From NCBI GenBank assembly GCA_029204225.1, contig CM055110.1, forward strand, positions 43,381,862-43,445,861: DNA of 64,000 bases. Reading direction: 5' to 3'. Of the stretch, positions 1 to 10,461 are shown in pieces. This DNA comes from Diphasiastrum complanatum (taxonomy: Eukaryota; Streptophyta; Lycopodiopsida; Lycopodiales; Lycopodiaceae). A program made the translations under genes and the position numbers. The notes under the pieces were generated by a model that worked only from the letters and a program-made list of their open reading frames with translations, had not been told where the DNA came from and did no database searches. Each line of letters begins with the position of its first letter. Positions within the stretch are counted from its first letter, which is position 1.

Positions 1-442
1 AGAATCATACAATATTGGGGTGTTCCCTTTCTTTTTCCAGTTTTCCGTGCTATGTGGGGAGCAAGTTATACACACCGCTTTGTTTGATAAGCGGTGGTAT
101 TTTCGCCGACCTTCGGGTCTAGGTATTTCGCTAGACAGTACCGACGACGGGTGTGACTAGTGTGACGCTTTAACCAAGGTGGTGCTTTTCAGCCACAGAT
201 GGTGGATGGCCCACTCTAGTGAGATGGTGGATGGCCCGCTCTAGTGTTTCATAGAGGTCAGGTCCAATTGATACGCTTCATATAAAAATAAAAAAACGCT
301 TCACAACTTGAAGATTTCGTATAGACGTTTAATTAATAAATTTAACTCAGCAAATAGTAAAATACCCCCAACCTACGGTTCTGTCCATAAAACGTTGTCT
401 AAATCAGTACGATTCTTGTGGCACCATTTTATTGCTTACACA
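1..442. other. Upstream non-coding flank of the oxidase fragment
   Basis: No coding signal is visible. A short imperfect tandem duplication built on the phrase ggatggcccactctagtg lies at about 201-245. The last bases, a T-rich tract ending in ttgcttacacag, look like an intron 3' splice acceptor directly before the oxidase coding block, so at least part of this stretch is probably intron. Confidence 0.4.
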
Positions 443-1262
443 GGGCATTGAAGCTTATGTTCGGTGGGAGAATCACATAAAAGATGACTCCCATTTTCTC
501 CCAGTGGACGCCACCATTCACTGGGCAAATCCAAAGTCGGGAGGAGTGCCTATCGTCACTCATCTGCATGGAGCAGAAGTTGAAAGCGCGTCTGACGGAC
601 ACCCAGATGCATGGTTTACTCAAAGACGAGAGAGGACCGAGATTTGTCACACAGAACTACGTCTATGCAAATTCTCAGAGCCAGACGATGCTTTGGTATC
701 ATGATCACACTGTGGGCATTACCAGATTGAACGTCTATGCTGGCCTCGCAGGACTCTACTTTATCGATTCTCCGGTTGCCTATGTGGACAATTTGCCCAG
801 TGGTGCTTTTGAGGTTCCTCTTGTGATCCAAGACAAGCAGTTCTACGCCAATGGATCCCTCAATTTCCCAAATGTGGGTGATTCTCCTCTTATTCATCCA
901 GTTTGGTGCCCAGAATTTTTCGGCGATACGATACTAGTGAATGGAAAAGTTTGGCCATATCTCAACGTGCAGCCACGACTATACAGATTTCGGATTCTCA
1001 ATGCTGCCAATGCTCGCTTCTTTGTGCTTTCATTCAATAATTCTGCCTTGTCTTTCAAGCAAATTGGCACAGATGGTGGATTCCTCGACAAATCGATCGT
1101 ACTCTCAACACTAACTATTCCACCAGCCTACCGAGTAGACGTGCTTGTAGATTTCTCCTCCTTGGCTCCCGGAACGGACGTTGTTCTTACAAATTCAGGA
1201 CCTGCTCCATTTCCCAGTGGCGATCCCAGTCAAAGCCCAAATGGCACCAAAGTTGTCATGAA
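443..1262 (+). pseudogene. LPR-like multicopper oxidase exon, frameshifted and truncated
   Basis: The block encodes the middle of a plant multicopper oxidase of the LPR1/LPR2 ferroxidase (bilirubin oxidase/CotA-like) type, which oxidises Fe(II) in the apoplast or secretory pathway. Two copper-binding stretches are visible: THLHG at about 558, and the type 2/3 motif WYHDHTVG at about 692. Conserved cupredoxin-2 text follows (RFRILNAANARFF, VDVLVDFSSLAPG). The reading frame shifts near 617-622, after DAWFT: the first half reads in one frame and the second half in the next, so a 1-nt gain or 2-nt loss has broken it. A splice-acceptor-like tract precedes 443. The C-terminal cupredoxin domain with the last copper sites is missing because Copia sequence begins near 1260. 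I infer a dead gene fragment. The family assignment is firm; the exact paralogue is not. Confidence 0.8.
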
Positions 1263-1650
1263 TTTTCATGTAATCTCAATCAAGATGACACTATCAACAA
1301 GTACAATGCAAGATTATGTGCCAAGGGATCTACTCAAATATATGGAATTGATTATGAGAAAACCTTTGCACCCATGGCAAAGATGGTGACAATAAAGATT
1401 CTATATCTCTTGCTACTCATTTCAAGTGGAAGATGTTTCAATTATATATTTCCAATGCATTCTTTCAAGAGGAAATCTATATGGAGCAACCTTGAGGATG
1501 ATGAATCAAAAGTGTGCTTGCTTTTCAAGAGTTTTTATGGACTCAAGCAAGCACCAAGGTATTGGTATGAGAGGCTCAATTTTTTTCTTATCTCACTAAG
1601 ATTAACTCTTAGTGACTATGATCCTTCCATGTATATTTGGAGCATATTGA
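1263..1650 (+). pseudogene. Copia reverse-transcriptase remnant (RVT_2)
   Basis: Read across frames, this stretch gives the N-terminal part of a Ty1/Copia reverse transcriptase: a YKARLVAKG-like segment near 1300, DYEKTFAPMAKM near 1350, a degraded NAFLQGEIYMEQP-like segment near 1455-1490, and the hallmark SFYGLKQAPRYWYERL at about 1530-1575. At least two frameshifts and the lack of any catalytic YVDD box show that it is a fragment. It abuts the oxidase exon directly. The junction is ambiguous by some 15 bases because both sides can read a short NFHV-like peptide. Confidence 0.75.
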
Positions 1651-2218
1651 TTCAACATCTTGTATTGCCGATCTACTCACCAAGCTTCTACTCAAGAGTC
1701 CAATCTTGGAATGATTCTAGGATCAATGCTATTTTGGATCAGATACCTTTTAGGAGTGTCAAAATCATAAAAAGTCATCTATCTTAGTCTTAGGGGTTTC
1801 ATAAACTTTTATGTCAAGCTTCTTTGTGTAGATTTGGCCAAAAATTGGCATAGATGGCAAATTGGTCAAATCCACATGTGAAGCCCCTATTGAGCCAAAA
1901 GCCATTTGTAATGCAAACTCGAGCTATGTAGGCTAGTAAATAGGTTTGCGACACTTGTGTTAATGTAGTTTGATGAGTGAAGTCAAAGTGTTGGCTTTGG
2001 TCAAAGGGTCCAATAGGAATTGAGAAATCTTGAAGAAGGGTCCAATAGAATGGTAGGATGAATACATCACTCATCCAATGGCATTAGAGAGGCTAGGATT
2101 AGGGGTCCAATAGCATTAGAGAGGCTAGGATTAGGGGACCAATAGCATTCAAGGAGGATTCTCCACGAGTTTTATATGTACTCCATTTCACACAGAGTGC
2201 CTAAACCCATAGCCCAAT
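1651..2218. repeat. Non-coding stretch with a 36-bp tandem duplication
   Basis: No protein signal is seen. At about 2087-2158 a unit of roughly 36 bp (gagaggctaggattagggg plus ccaatagcatt) occurs twice in tandem, and a related phrase occurs just upstream. The text tccaatag...gtccaatagg resembles parts of the Gypsy LTR at 44.5-44.7 kb, so an old LTR is likely. Confidence 0.4.
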
Positions 2219-2664
2219 GAGCACTTGTAAAATATTGTATTTTAAATAAACTAGACTTGGGCCTTGTAGAATAAAATAATGTAAAAGACCCAAAGCCTAA
2301 GTTAAATAACTTATGTAGTTCAAATTCAAAGTAGTCCAAGCACCAAAAGGGTTGTTTGTTAGGATGCTTTTGTTGACTATTCAACCATTTAGTGGACATG
2401 TGGCCCAATAAAGTTTTTACACTTGTGAAGGTATGTAACATAGTTTGTCGATCTGAAAAAGTTCGAAGTTTTCCGATACTATTTGTGTACATTTCGAAAC
2501 TCCCGTTGGGCAAGGTTTGGACTTGTGATTTGACGATACTTGTTTTTCGCAAAACTCCTAATTGCACAGCTATTAGAAGTTATAAATAGTAATATATATG
2601 GAACAAACCATAGTTAAACAAACTTATGTGGTTTAAAGAAGACAAATTTGCAAGAAGTTGCAAA

Positions 2665-3195
2665 ACATCATCTACAACAACATCAGCCATTAATCTAACG
2701 ATGAGTAGAACAACAATAACTTTTCTAGAAATTTTCAAAAACTTTATAAAATCATAGGCAAGATTTGATCAATCCATTGGATTCTATGTGAAGAGTAGAT
2801 CATTTTTGCTTTTTACCTCATCTTCATCCGAGTTCAAATATGAAAGTTATGACAGATCAAAGATTGTTACCATACATTTGATGACATGGCATTTGATGAT
2901 GTGGCATATTGCCATGATGCGCCAATAACAAATTCTCTTTACCAAATTGCAGATTGGCGTGTGTTGGAGATATGCCACATCATCAAATGTATGGTAACAA
3001 TCTTTGATCTGCCATAACTTTCTTATCTGAACTCTGATGGAGATGAGGTAAAAAGCAAAAATGATCTACTTTTTGCATAGAATCCGATGGAATGATCATA
3101 TGATTTTATAAAAACTTTAAAAATTTCTAGAAAGTTATTGTTGTTCTACTCATCGTTAGATTTATGGCTGATGTTGTTGTAGATGATGTTTTGAT
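2665..3195. repeat. Nested hairpin inside the left arm
   Basis: Within the left arm, the first 240 bases (catcatctacaacaacatca onward) return as a reverse complement ending tgttgttgtagatgatgttt. The stem is imperfect. Its apex, around 2905-2955, contains the gatgtggcatat / atatgccacatc pair. This gives a MITE-like hairpin of about 530 bp. The same unit appears mirrored in the right arm, so the inverted unit occurs four times in 3.2 kb. Confidence 0.8.
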
Positions 3196-5129
3196 TCCAT
3201 AAAAGTATAGAGGTTTTATTTTTATTTCATAATTGAGTTCTTCTTTTATTTACATTTTCAAATTCGAGAAAAGCATATAGTAAAATTCAGATCTAGCTTC
3301 AAGTATCTTTTATTTTAAGGGAAGAGGATTTGAACCTCTAAAAGGTTTAGCCTTGTCTTCCAAACCCTTAATCCTACACAAAGACGTGGTTAATCTAATT
3401 TAAACTTTTGCAACAAAGTCAAATAGAACTTATGCCACATAATCAAATATCCGTACATATCAGAATCATGGGAGAATAGACAAGTTTTTTAATAAAAAAT
3501 GTAGATCCTTGCATGATAGTGATATGTCACCTCAACAATTGTCTGTACATTTATGGTACCAAGAAAAAGTAAAATATGTGAGCTTGCTTTTGTTTGAAAA
3601 TTTAGAGTACTCAACTATCATTCGAATCCCATATCACAATCTGACAAAGTAAAAAGGTAAAATTATCACAGTTTGTTATTTCACACTTGAACATCTTACT
3701 CAACCAAGAAGGAAACAACAATTGCATCAATTACAACAATATCATCCATTAATCCAAGGGAGAATAAAATGCCAATAAGCCCAAACTCTATGAAAAGCAA
3801 TCAACAGTTGCAAGAACAAGACATAGAACATTAATAAAAGACTACAAAAGGAGTTCACATTGCTAAAACTTTCTCACAAAGCTCCTCAAAGTCATTCTCA
3901 AAAAGACTCACAAATATTCAAGAAGGTGCAATGCAAATTAGTGTGACAACATGATCGAAGAAATCTAAAAGACTAGAGGTTCTATTTATGTAAAACTTTG
4001 ATCTACAAATGTGGATCATGGGCTTTAGGAGTTGTGTACTCCTTTACAAATGAAATTTTGGAGGGAATTTTCTTTTGTTTGTGGCGCGTGCTTTGTTTCA
4101 TGCGCATTGTTAATATACTTAAAAAAATGAGCCAACCACACAAGTTAGACGAGCAGCACCAAAAACTAAAAAGATGACATGAAATTCTGGTCATTTTATT
4201 ATTCTCTCTTTCATTCTCTTACTACGGCACAATTTTTTATACGGCCCTTTTGAACTGAAAGGGCAGTATAAAAAATTGTGCCGTAGTAAGAGAATGAAAG
4301 AGAGAATAATAAAATGACCGGAATTTTTTGTCATCTTTTTAGTTTTCGGTGCTGCCCGTTGTCTAACTTGTGTGGTTGGCTCATTTTTTTAAGTATATAA
4401 ACAATGCGCATAAACAGAGCACGTGCCATAAACAGAAGAAAATTCCCTCCAAAATTTCATGTGTAAAGGAGTACACAACTCCTAAAGCCCATGATCCACA
4501 TTTGTAGATCAAAGTTTTACATAAATAGAACCTCTAGTCTTTTAGATTTCTGCGATCATGTTGTCATACTAATTTGCATTGCACCTTCTTGAATATTTGT
4601 GAGTCTTTTTGAGAATGACTTTGAGGAGCTTTGTGAGAAAGTTTTAGCAATGTGAACTCCTTTTGTAGTCTTTTATTAATGTTGTATGTCTTGTTCTTGC
4701 AACTGTTGATTGCTTTTCATAGAGTTTGGGCTTATTGGCATTTTATTCTCCCTTGGATTAATGGATGATATTGTTGTAATTGATGCAATTGTTGTTTCCT
4801 TCTTGGTTGAGTAAGATGTTCAAGTGTGAAATAACAAACTGTGATAATTTTACCTTTTTACTTTGTCAGATTGTGATATGGGATTCGAATGATAGTTGAG
4901 TACTCTAAATTTTCAAACAAAAGCAAGCTCACATATTTTACTTTTTCTTGGTACCATAAATGTACAGACAATTGTTGAGGTGACATATCACTATCATGCA
5001 AGGATCTACATTTTTTATTAAAAAACTTGTCTATTCTCCCATGATTCTGATATGTACGGATATTTGATTATGTGGCATAAGTTCTATTTGACTTTGTTGC
5101 AAAAGTTTAAATTAGATTAACCACGTCTT

Positions 5130-5205
5130 TGTGTAGGATTAAGGGTTTGGAAGACAAGGCTAAACCTTTTAGAGGTTCAAATCCTCTTCCCTTAAAATAA
5201 AAGAT
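5130..5205 (+). other. tRNA-like T-arm with B-box sequence (mirrored at 3310-3385)
   Basis: The phrase agaggttcaaatcctct forms a 5-bp stem closing a 7-base TTCAAAT loop and matches the polymerase III B-box GGTTCRANTCC. A good A-box and a cloverleaf were not found upstream. It could be a tRNA or SINE relic carried in both palindrome arms, or chance. Confidence 0.25.
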
Positions 5206-5317
5206 ACTTGAAGCTAGATCTGAATTTTACTATATGCTTTTCTCGAATTTGAAAATGTAAATTAAAAAAGAACTCAATTATGAAATAAAAATAGGACCTC
5301 TATACTTTATTGGAATC

Positions 5318-5852
5318 AAAACATCATCTACAACAACATCAGCCATTAATCTCACGATGAGTAGAACAACAATAACTTTCTAGAGATTTTTAAAAGTTTT
5401 AAAAAAATCATATGATCATTCCATTGGATTCTATGCAAAAAGTAGATCATTTTTGCTTTTTACCTCATCTCCATCAGAGTTCAGATAAGAAAGTTATGGT
5501 AGATCAAAGATTGTTACCATACATTTGATGATGTGGAATATCTCCAACACACGCCAATCTGCAATTTGGTAAAGAGAATTTGTTATTGGCGCGTCATGGC
5601 GATATGCCACATCATCAAATGCCATGTCATCAAATGTATGGTAACAATCTTTGATTTGTCATAACTTTCATATTTGAACTCGGATGAAGATGAGCTAAAA
5701 TGCAAAAATGATCTACTCTTCACATAGAATCCAATGGAATGATCAAATCTTGCAATGATTTTATAAAGTTTTTGAAAATTTCTAGAAAAGTTATTGTTGT
5801 TTTACTCATCGTTAGATTAATGGCTGATGTTGTTGTAGATGATGTTTTGCAG
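5318..5852. repeat. Nested hairpin inside the right arm
   Basis: This is the mirror copy of the 2665-3195 hairpin, with the same acatcatctacaacaacatc start and tgttgttgtagatgatgttt end. It has its own point differences, for example gatgtggaatatctcc instead of gatgtggcatatctcc. The palindrome therefore has structure at two scales. Confidence 0.8.
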
Positions 5853-6290
5853 CTTCTTGCAAATTTGTCTTCTTTAAACCACATAAGTTTGTTTAACTAT
5901 GGTTTGTTCCATATATACTACTAACCATAACTTCTAATAGTTGTGCAATTAGGAGTTTTGCGAAAAACAAGTATCGTCAAATCACAAGTCCAAACCTTGC
6001 CCAGCGGGAGTTTCGAAATGTACACAAATATTATCGGAAAACTCCAAACTTTTTCAGACCGACAAACTATGTTACATACCTTCACAAATGTAAAAACTTT
6101 ATTGGGCCACATCTCCACTAAATGGTTGAATAGTCAACAAAAGCATCCTGACAAACAACCCTTTTGGAGCTTGGACTACTTCTAATTTGAACTACATAAC
6201 TTATTTAACTTAGACTTTGGGTCTTTTACATTATTTTATTCTACAAGGCCCAAGTCTAGTTTATTTAAAATACAATATTTTACAAGTGCT

Positions 6291-7961
6291 CTTGATGAGG
6301 ATGGTTTTCAAGATGCAAATGATGATGCTTTTCTGATGTCTTCATGTATGCTTGCTAATGATGGAGATCTAGATCCTTGGTGGATTGATAGTGGAGCAAG
6401 TTCACACATGACTTTTCACAAAGAGTAATCCAATTCTTTGTTGACATATGGAGTTGACAAGGGGGTGATCTACACGGCCAATGATGGTGAGTGTGCAATA
6501 AAAGGGATTGGCACAATTCTTATTTCTCTCTCTACATATAGGAATGTTCATTTGGAGGATGTCTTGTTTATTCCATCTTTTACCAAGAATTTGCTTAGTG
6601 TGAGTCAAATGCTAAGTAAAGGCCTCAAGGTGGAGTTTGATGGAGATGCTTGTATGATCAAAATGAAGGATGTCTTGGTTGGAAAAGGTAAAAGGCAAGT
6701 GAAGTTGTTCAAACTATATGCTTGTGTTATTTCTAACCAAGTTGGATGTGTTGCAAGGGAGCAAATACCTATTCAAGAGGTTTGGCATAAAAAGATGAGA
6801 CACCTCAACTTCAAGTCATCGGAGGTACTGGCTAGAAAGAAGATTGTGATAGGTCTTCCAAGTTCCTTAAGTGGAATCAAACATGTTTGTGATTCTTGTG
6901 CTTTGTGTAAGTCACATAGACTACCTTCTTATACTAGATCTATATCTAGTCTACAAAGCCTTTTCAACTTGTGCATTTGGATATTCATGGATTTACTACA
7001 ATTAGCAATAGTGGAGCTAAGATGTATGTAACATTCATTGATGATTTTAGTAGATTTTGTTGGATCTATCTACTAAAGAGCAAGGTGAAGTGTATGATGT
7101 CTTTATCAAGCTCAAGAATGCAAGGGAGAACCAATTTTTCACAAGGATAAAGTGCTTAAGGAGTGACGATGGTGGCGAGTACATATCTACCAAGTTCAAG
7201 GCCTTTTGTGATGAGCATGGGATCAAGAGGGAGTATACAACATCAAGGACCCCATAACAAAATGGAGTGGTTGAAAGGAAGAATATGACTTTATGTAAAA
7301 GTGCTAAATCCATGAGGTTAAGTGGTAATCTTGACAAACCTTTTTGGGATCAAGCTTTGTTGAGTGCCAATTTCTTGTGCAATAGGTGGCCGAGTGCTAT
7401 TTTGGATGGAAGGACACTTTTTGAGATGCTATTCAAGAGGAGGCCAAGTGTCAAATTTCTAAGAACCTTTGGATGCACATGCTATGTCAACATTACACTT
7501 GATGATAGGACCAAGGAGGATCCATCTTCAAAAAGAGGTATTTTTGTTGGATATAGTGAAATGAGTAAAGCCTACAAGGTTTACATTCCTTCTACTATAA
7601 AAGTGATTTTGGTAGAGATGTCGTCTTTGATGAGGGGAACATTCCAAAAGTGTCTTCAAGCATGATTGATGGTGATTTGGATGGATCTAACATTATTGAT
7701 GTTGATGTAAAGGATCCTACTTTGGATGGTGATGATAATGGACCTTCATCAAGTCAAAAGCCAAGGAGAACATCAAGGGAAAGACAAGTATCTTCAAGGC
7801 TCACATATGATGAAAAGGGTAAGCAAGTAGTTTCTAGAAATTATGTTGCTTTCCTAACCTCTTTTGATGAACCTACAAGTGTAGATGAAGCAAGGAAAGA
7901 AGAGGAGTGGATCCAAGCAATGGATCCTGAGTATCAAGCTCTTATGAAGAGTGAAACATCT
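6291..7961 (+). pseudogene. Module-M Copia family copy 1: protease and integrase, degraded
   Basis: This is Copia pol without gag. A retropepsin-type IDSGASSHMTFHKE lies at 6385-6425 and is followed at once by a stop (6426). A GAG_pre-integrase HHCC segment follows (VWHKKMRHLNF ... CDSCALCKSHRL) at about 6780-6925. The integrase core has its DDE residues in HLDIHGFT (near 6985), LRSDDGGEY and VVERKN, broken by frameshifts near 7030 and by a stop at 7255 where functional relatives carry Gln (TPQQNG). Further on is the usual C-terminal linker with EEEWIQAMDPEYQALMKSET. The copy at 50.3-52.3 kb preserves the same reading without most of these lesions. The 5' part is cut off by the palindrome at 6290. 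Confidence 0.85.
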
Positions 7962-8930
7962 TTTGATGGATCTTCTTGTGTACATGAAGGTATGTAAGTG
8001 GATGAATGTTATCTTGCTATAAAATCAAGTAATGGATCTGGAAAAAAAAGTTTGTTCAATGACTTTGATGGTCAAGTTGATGATCAAGAGGTTGATCTCA
8101 AAGGGCTTCAACAAGGCAAAATGGAAGTTGGCAATCTGGAGCTAGTCAAGATCATCAAAGGAGAGGTAATTGGCAAAGATGTTATGGATCTGTTTTTGCA
8201 GCTTATTTAAGACTCAAGTAAGGTCAAAGTAGCAGCAAGGAAGTGTTTTTCAAGTCTACTTTACTTGTACTATCTCATGTTTGAGCATTTTTATGTGGAT
8301 GTGTGCAAATTGTCAAGATATGGTAAAACTAGCTACATTGGTGAGCATCACTTTGATGTTGGATTTGTACTAGCATTCTTGGCTGGTTTTGTTGATGGAA
8401 ATGAAGCTATTGGAGGTTCATTATATCACTCATCCATGATCAAGTTCTCAAGTGTTGAGCTACTTGGTGCCAATGTTTGGAGATTGTCAATTTTTGGTGA
8501 ATTCATGGTCATTTTCTTGTGTCAAGTAGATCTTGAAGATGCACTAGTAAAATTTGCTTGGTTTATGGAATCATATGGTGCTGCTTTAGGATCATGGATG
8601 AACTCACTTACTCATGGATTTCCAAGGCTTGATGGTTTCTATTGTGGCAAGATGAAGATGGAGGCTCATTCATGGAGTGTCATGGTGGATACATGACAAC
8701 AAAGAACAAAGAAGGAAGAAACATGCAAGCAATTGTTGATCACTCACATTTATTGTTTGTTTTTTGTATTTTCTAGAGAGTTCAGAGTTGGAAGCATGGT
8801 GGAATCATTTCATTTACATTCTATTTGATTCTTCATATACTAGTTACTTCTTGACAAGTCACAATTGATGTAAGAAATAGTGAAGCATCCCAAGTGGACA
8901 CTATTCTCTATATCAATTATGGTTGTTTTT
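7962..8930 (+). other. Module M (middle and 3' part) in the place of reverse transcriptase
   Basis: Where Copia polyproteins continue from the QALMK linker into reverse transcriptase, this copy instead carries an unrelated sequence. Visible peptides include KSSNGSGKKSLFNDFDGQ, EVDLKGLQQ (7998-8210), MFEHFYVDVCKLSRYGKTSY (8280-8340), and GKMKMEAHSWSVMVD near 8650. None matches a family I know. The first part recurs at 63.68-63.85 kb; the later part recurs at 20.3-20.6 kb and 50.4-50.6 kb. No YVDD or other RT motif occurs anywhere between integrase and RNase H. Stops interrupt the frame, so it may act as RNA or be dead. I infer a captured, non-TE sequence fixed in this Copia lineage. Confidence 0.65.
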
Positions 8931-9224
8931 ATTTTGAGCATTACATGATCATTGAAAGGAGATATATTCTTAGGAAGAAGATCATTCTTATGATGGATCA
9001 AAGTTCTATTGTCAAAAACTATGCTAGGAGCAAGCATGTTGGGGTGTAACTACATTTTGTGAGGGAGCAAGTCATTGCACAGGAGGTGGAGCTTCAACAT
9101 GTGTCCTCAAGAGAATGTGTAGCTGATATCTTCACCAAAGCATTGAAAAAGGACTTGTTCATGAAGCATAGGACATCACTTGGAGTTTTATCAAAGTCCA
9201 TGCTAAAACTAGTTGAAGAGGGAG
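8931..9224 (+). pseudogene. C-terminal RNase H end of Copia copy 1
   Basis: From about 9055 the text reads FVREQVIAQEVELQHVSSRE, then VADIFTKAL, LFMKHRTSLGVLSKSMLK and LVEEGV with a stop in the first bases of the LTR. This is the last third of a Copia RNase H. The catalytic front half, which is present in the 49.6-50.2 kb copy, is deleted here. A purine tract (gttgaagagggag) just before 9225 is the polypurine tract. Confidence 0.8.
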
Positions 9225-9873
9225 TGTGAAAGATTCAACTAGTTTGATCATATTTGCTATATTTCCATATTTGACAAATTGAGGCCAAATTTGTTTTTAG
9301 ACTTAAAGATTGACTATTCAAAGTTCATTAGTCTAAATTTCATTTGAATAGACACTTTTTGAAAGTGTGAGAAAGTTAGAATGCGAGTTTGAGTAGATTC
9401 AAATTTAAATGTTGGGTACTTTGAATTTAGACCCAAAAATAGTAGGGTTAGCATTTTGGAGGGAAAACCAAGTAGCCAAATAGATTTTGGACCTGTTATA
9501 AAAGGAGAAAACTCATGGAGAGACTCATTATCTCTCTTCTCTATCTCATTTCATGCTTATATATGGTTCTCTTGGGTTCTACTATCCATTGGTGCACTAT
9601 ACTTGTGATTGCATGCAATTCTATGTGTAGAATGATCTGTATTTGCTATTTTTGGATTCATAAGTGTGAAACATAGTAGATTGCTGGTTTTGTACGGACA
9701 ACAACAATACATTATCATTTGATTCATGTTTGATCAAGTTCTATTAGAGTTTGCATCTCATTTTGTGTGTAGATGCTGATTTTTCTACATTGGTGAGATT
9801 GGTAGAATTTTCTCCTTTTGTAACAAAGAATAGGGACATGGATTGGATCATAAATGATCTGAAATCCTTTACA
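9225..9873 (+). mobile_element. 3' LTR of Copia copy 1
   Basis: 649 bp, starting TGTGAAAGATTCAACTAG and ending gatctgaaatcctttaca. It aligns end to end with LTRs at 48973-49622 and 59752-60401 (650 bp each) and less well with 19304-20020. A TATA-like tataaaaggag lies near 9497. The matching 5' LTR is absent, so this is the right end of a truncated element. Confidence 0.85.
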
Positions 9874-9883
9874 GTATAGAGGT

Positions 9884-10400
9884 TCATCGCCGGGAGCGGC
9901 AACCTCGCCTTCACCTGCATAACACAAAAAGAGAAGGGAGGAGAGAGAAGAGAGAGGGAGAGAGAACTCCTAGGTCGAGAGAGGCGTTTGGGGCATGGTG
10001 CCCTTTTATTCTTGGGGAGGCCCTTGTCCCATTCACCCTATTGGCTACTTGAAGTGGCAAGGATTGAAATCCTAGCCCTTCAAAGAAACACAAAAAGATC
10101 TAGTGGTGCACAAATAAGCACACCCCACCTACTACCATTTGACTTTGACTCAACCTTGTAACTTAGACTTTGGCCTTTAACTTATTTTACTTGCACCTAA
10201 GGCCCAATTCACTAGAACACAACTTAAACTATTTAATTAATTTGCTCATTGAGCTGGGCTTATACACACAGGAAGCCAGTGCCTTGCACTTATTATTCTA
10301 ATTGTACATTGTACCGTGGCGGGGCCCACTAGGTAAGGCTTGGCCAATAGTATTTTGAGTGACGGGGCCCACTTATTTATTTATGTACAAGAAATACCCA
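9884..10400 (-). mobile_element. Probable LTR fragment of a minus-strand Gypsy-type element
   Basis: On the minus strand, the text ggttgccgctcccggcgatg at about 9883-9902 resembles a Gypsy primer-binding site. To its right lies LTR-like text with gagctgggcttatacacac and a purine/pyrimidine-rich tract. Both ends are uncertain and no pol was found. A decayed LTR is the best guess. Confidence 0.35.
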
Positions 10401-10461
10401 CAACATGGAGGAGATAATCATCATTGATCAGGGATATGGGTTGCCATAACGCTCATAGAGG

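Larger units (their letters stand above)
2219..6290. repeat. Giant near-perfect palindrome (foldback), arms about 2.03 kb
   Basis: The left arm starts gagcacttgtaaaatattg and the right arm ends with its exact reverse complement, caatattttacaagtgctc. The two arms mirror each other for the whole length with scattered single-base differences. The turn lies near 4235-4255, where ggcccttt and aaagggc flank a spacer of about seven bases (tgaactg). No transposase and no long ORF shared with known proteins are seen, and ORFs appear as mirror pairs in the two arms. A transcript would fold into a hairpin of about 2 kb of duplex. It adjoins the 5' end of a truncated Copia copy at 6291. It may be a foldback transposon or a head-to-head duplication of older LTR sequence. 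The outer text (cccaatgagca...agacttgggcct) resembles the Gypsy LTR near 44.42-44.49 kb, which favours a rearranged LTR origin. Confidence 0.9.

Noticed and set aside
2172-2567. A 131-aa ORF in the palindrome, mirrored at 5943-6185
   Set aside because: It is the same repeat text read in both arms, with no known motif and stops at different places; not evidence for a gene.
3310-3385. tRNA gene on the minus strand
   Set aside because: Only the T-arm fits; no convincing anticodon arm, D-arm or A-box.
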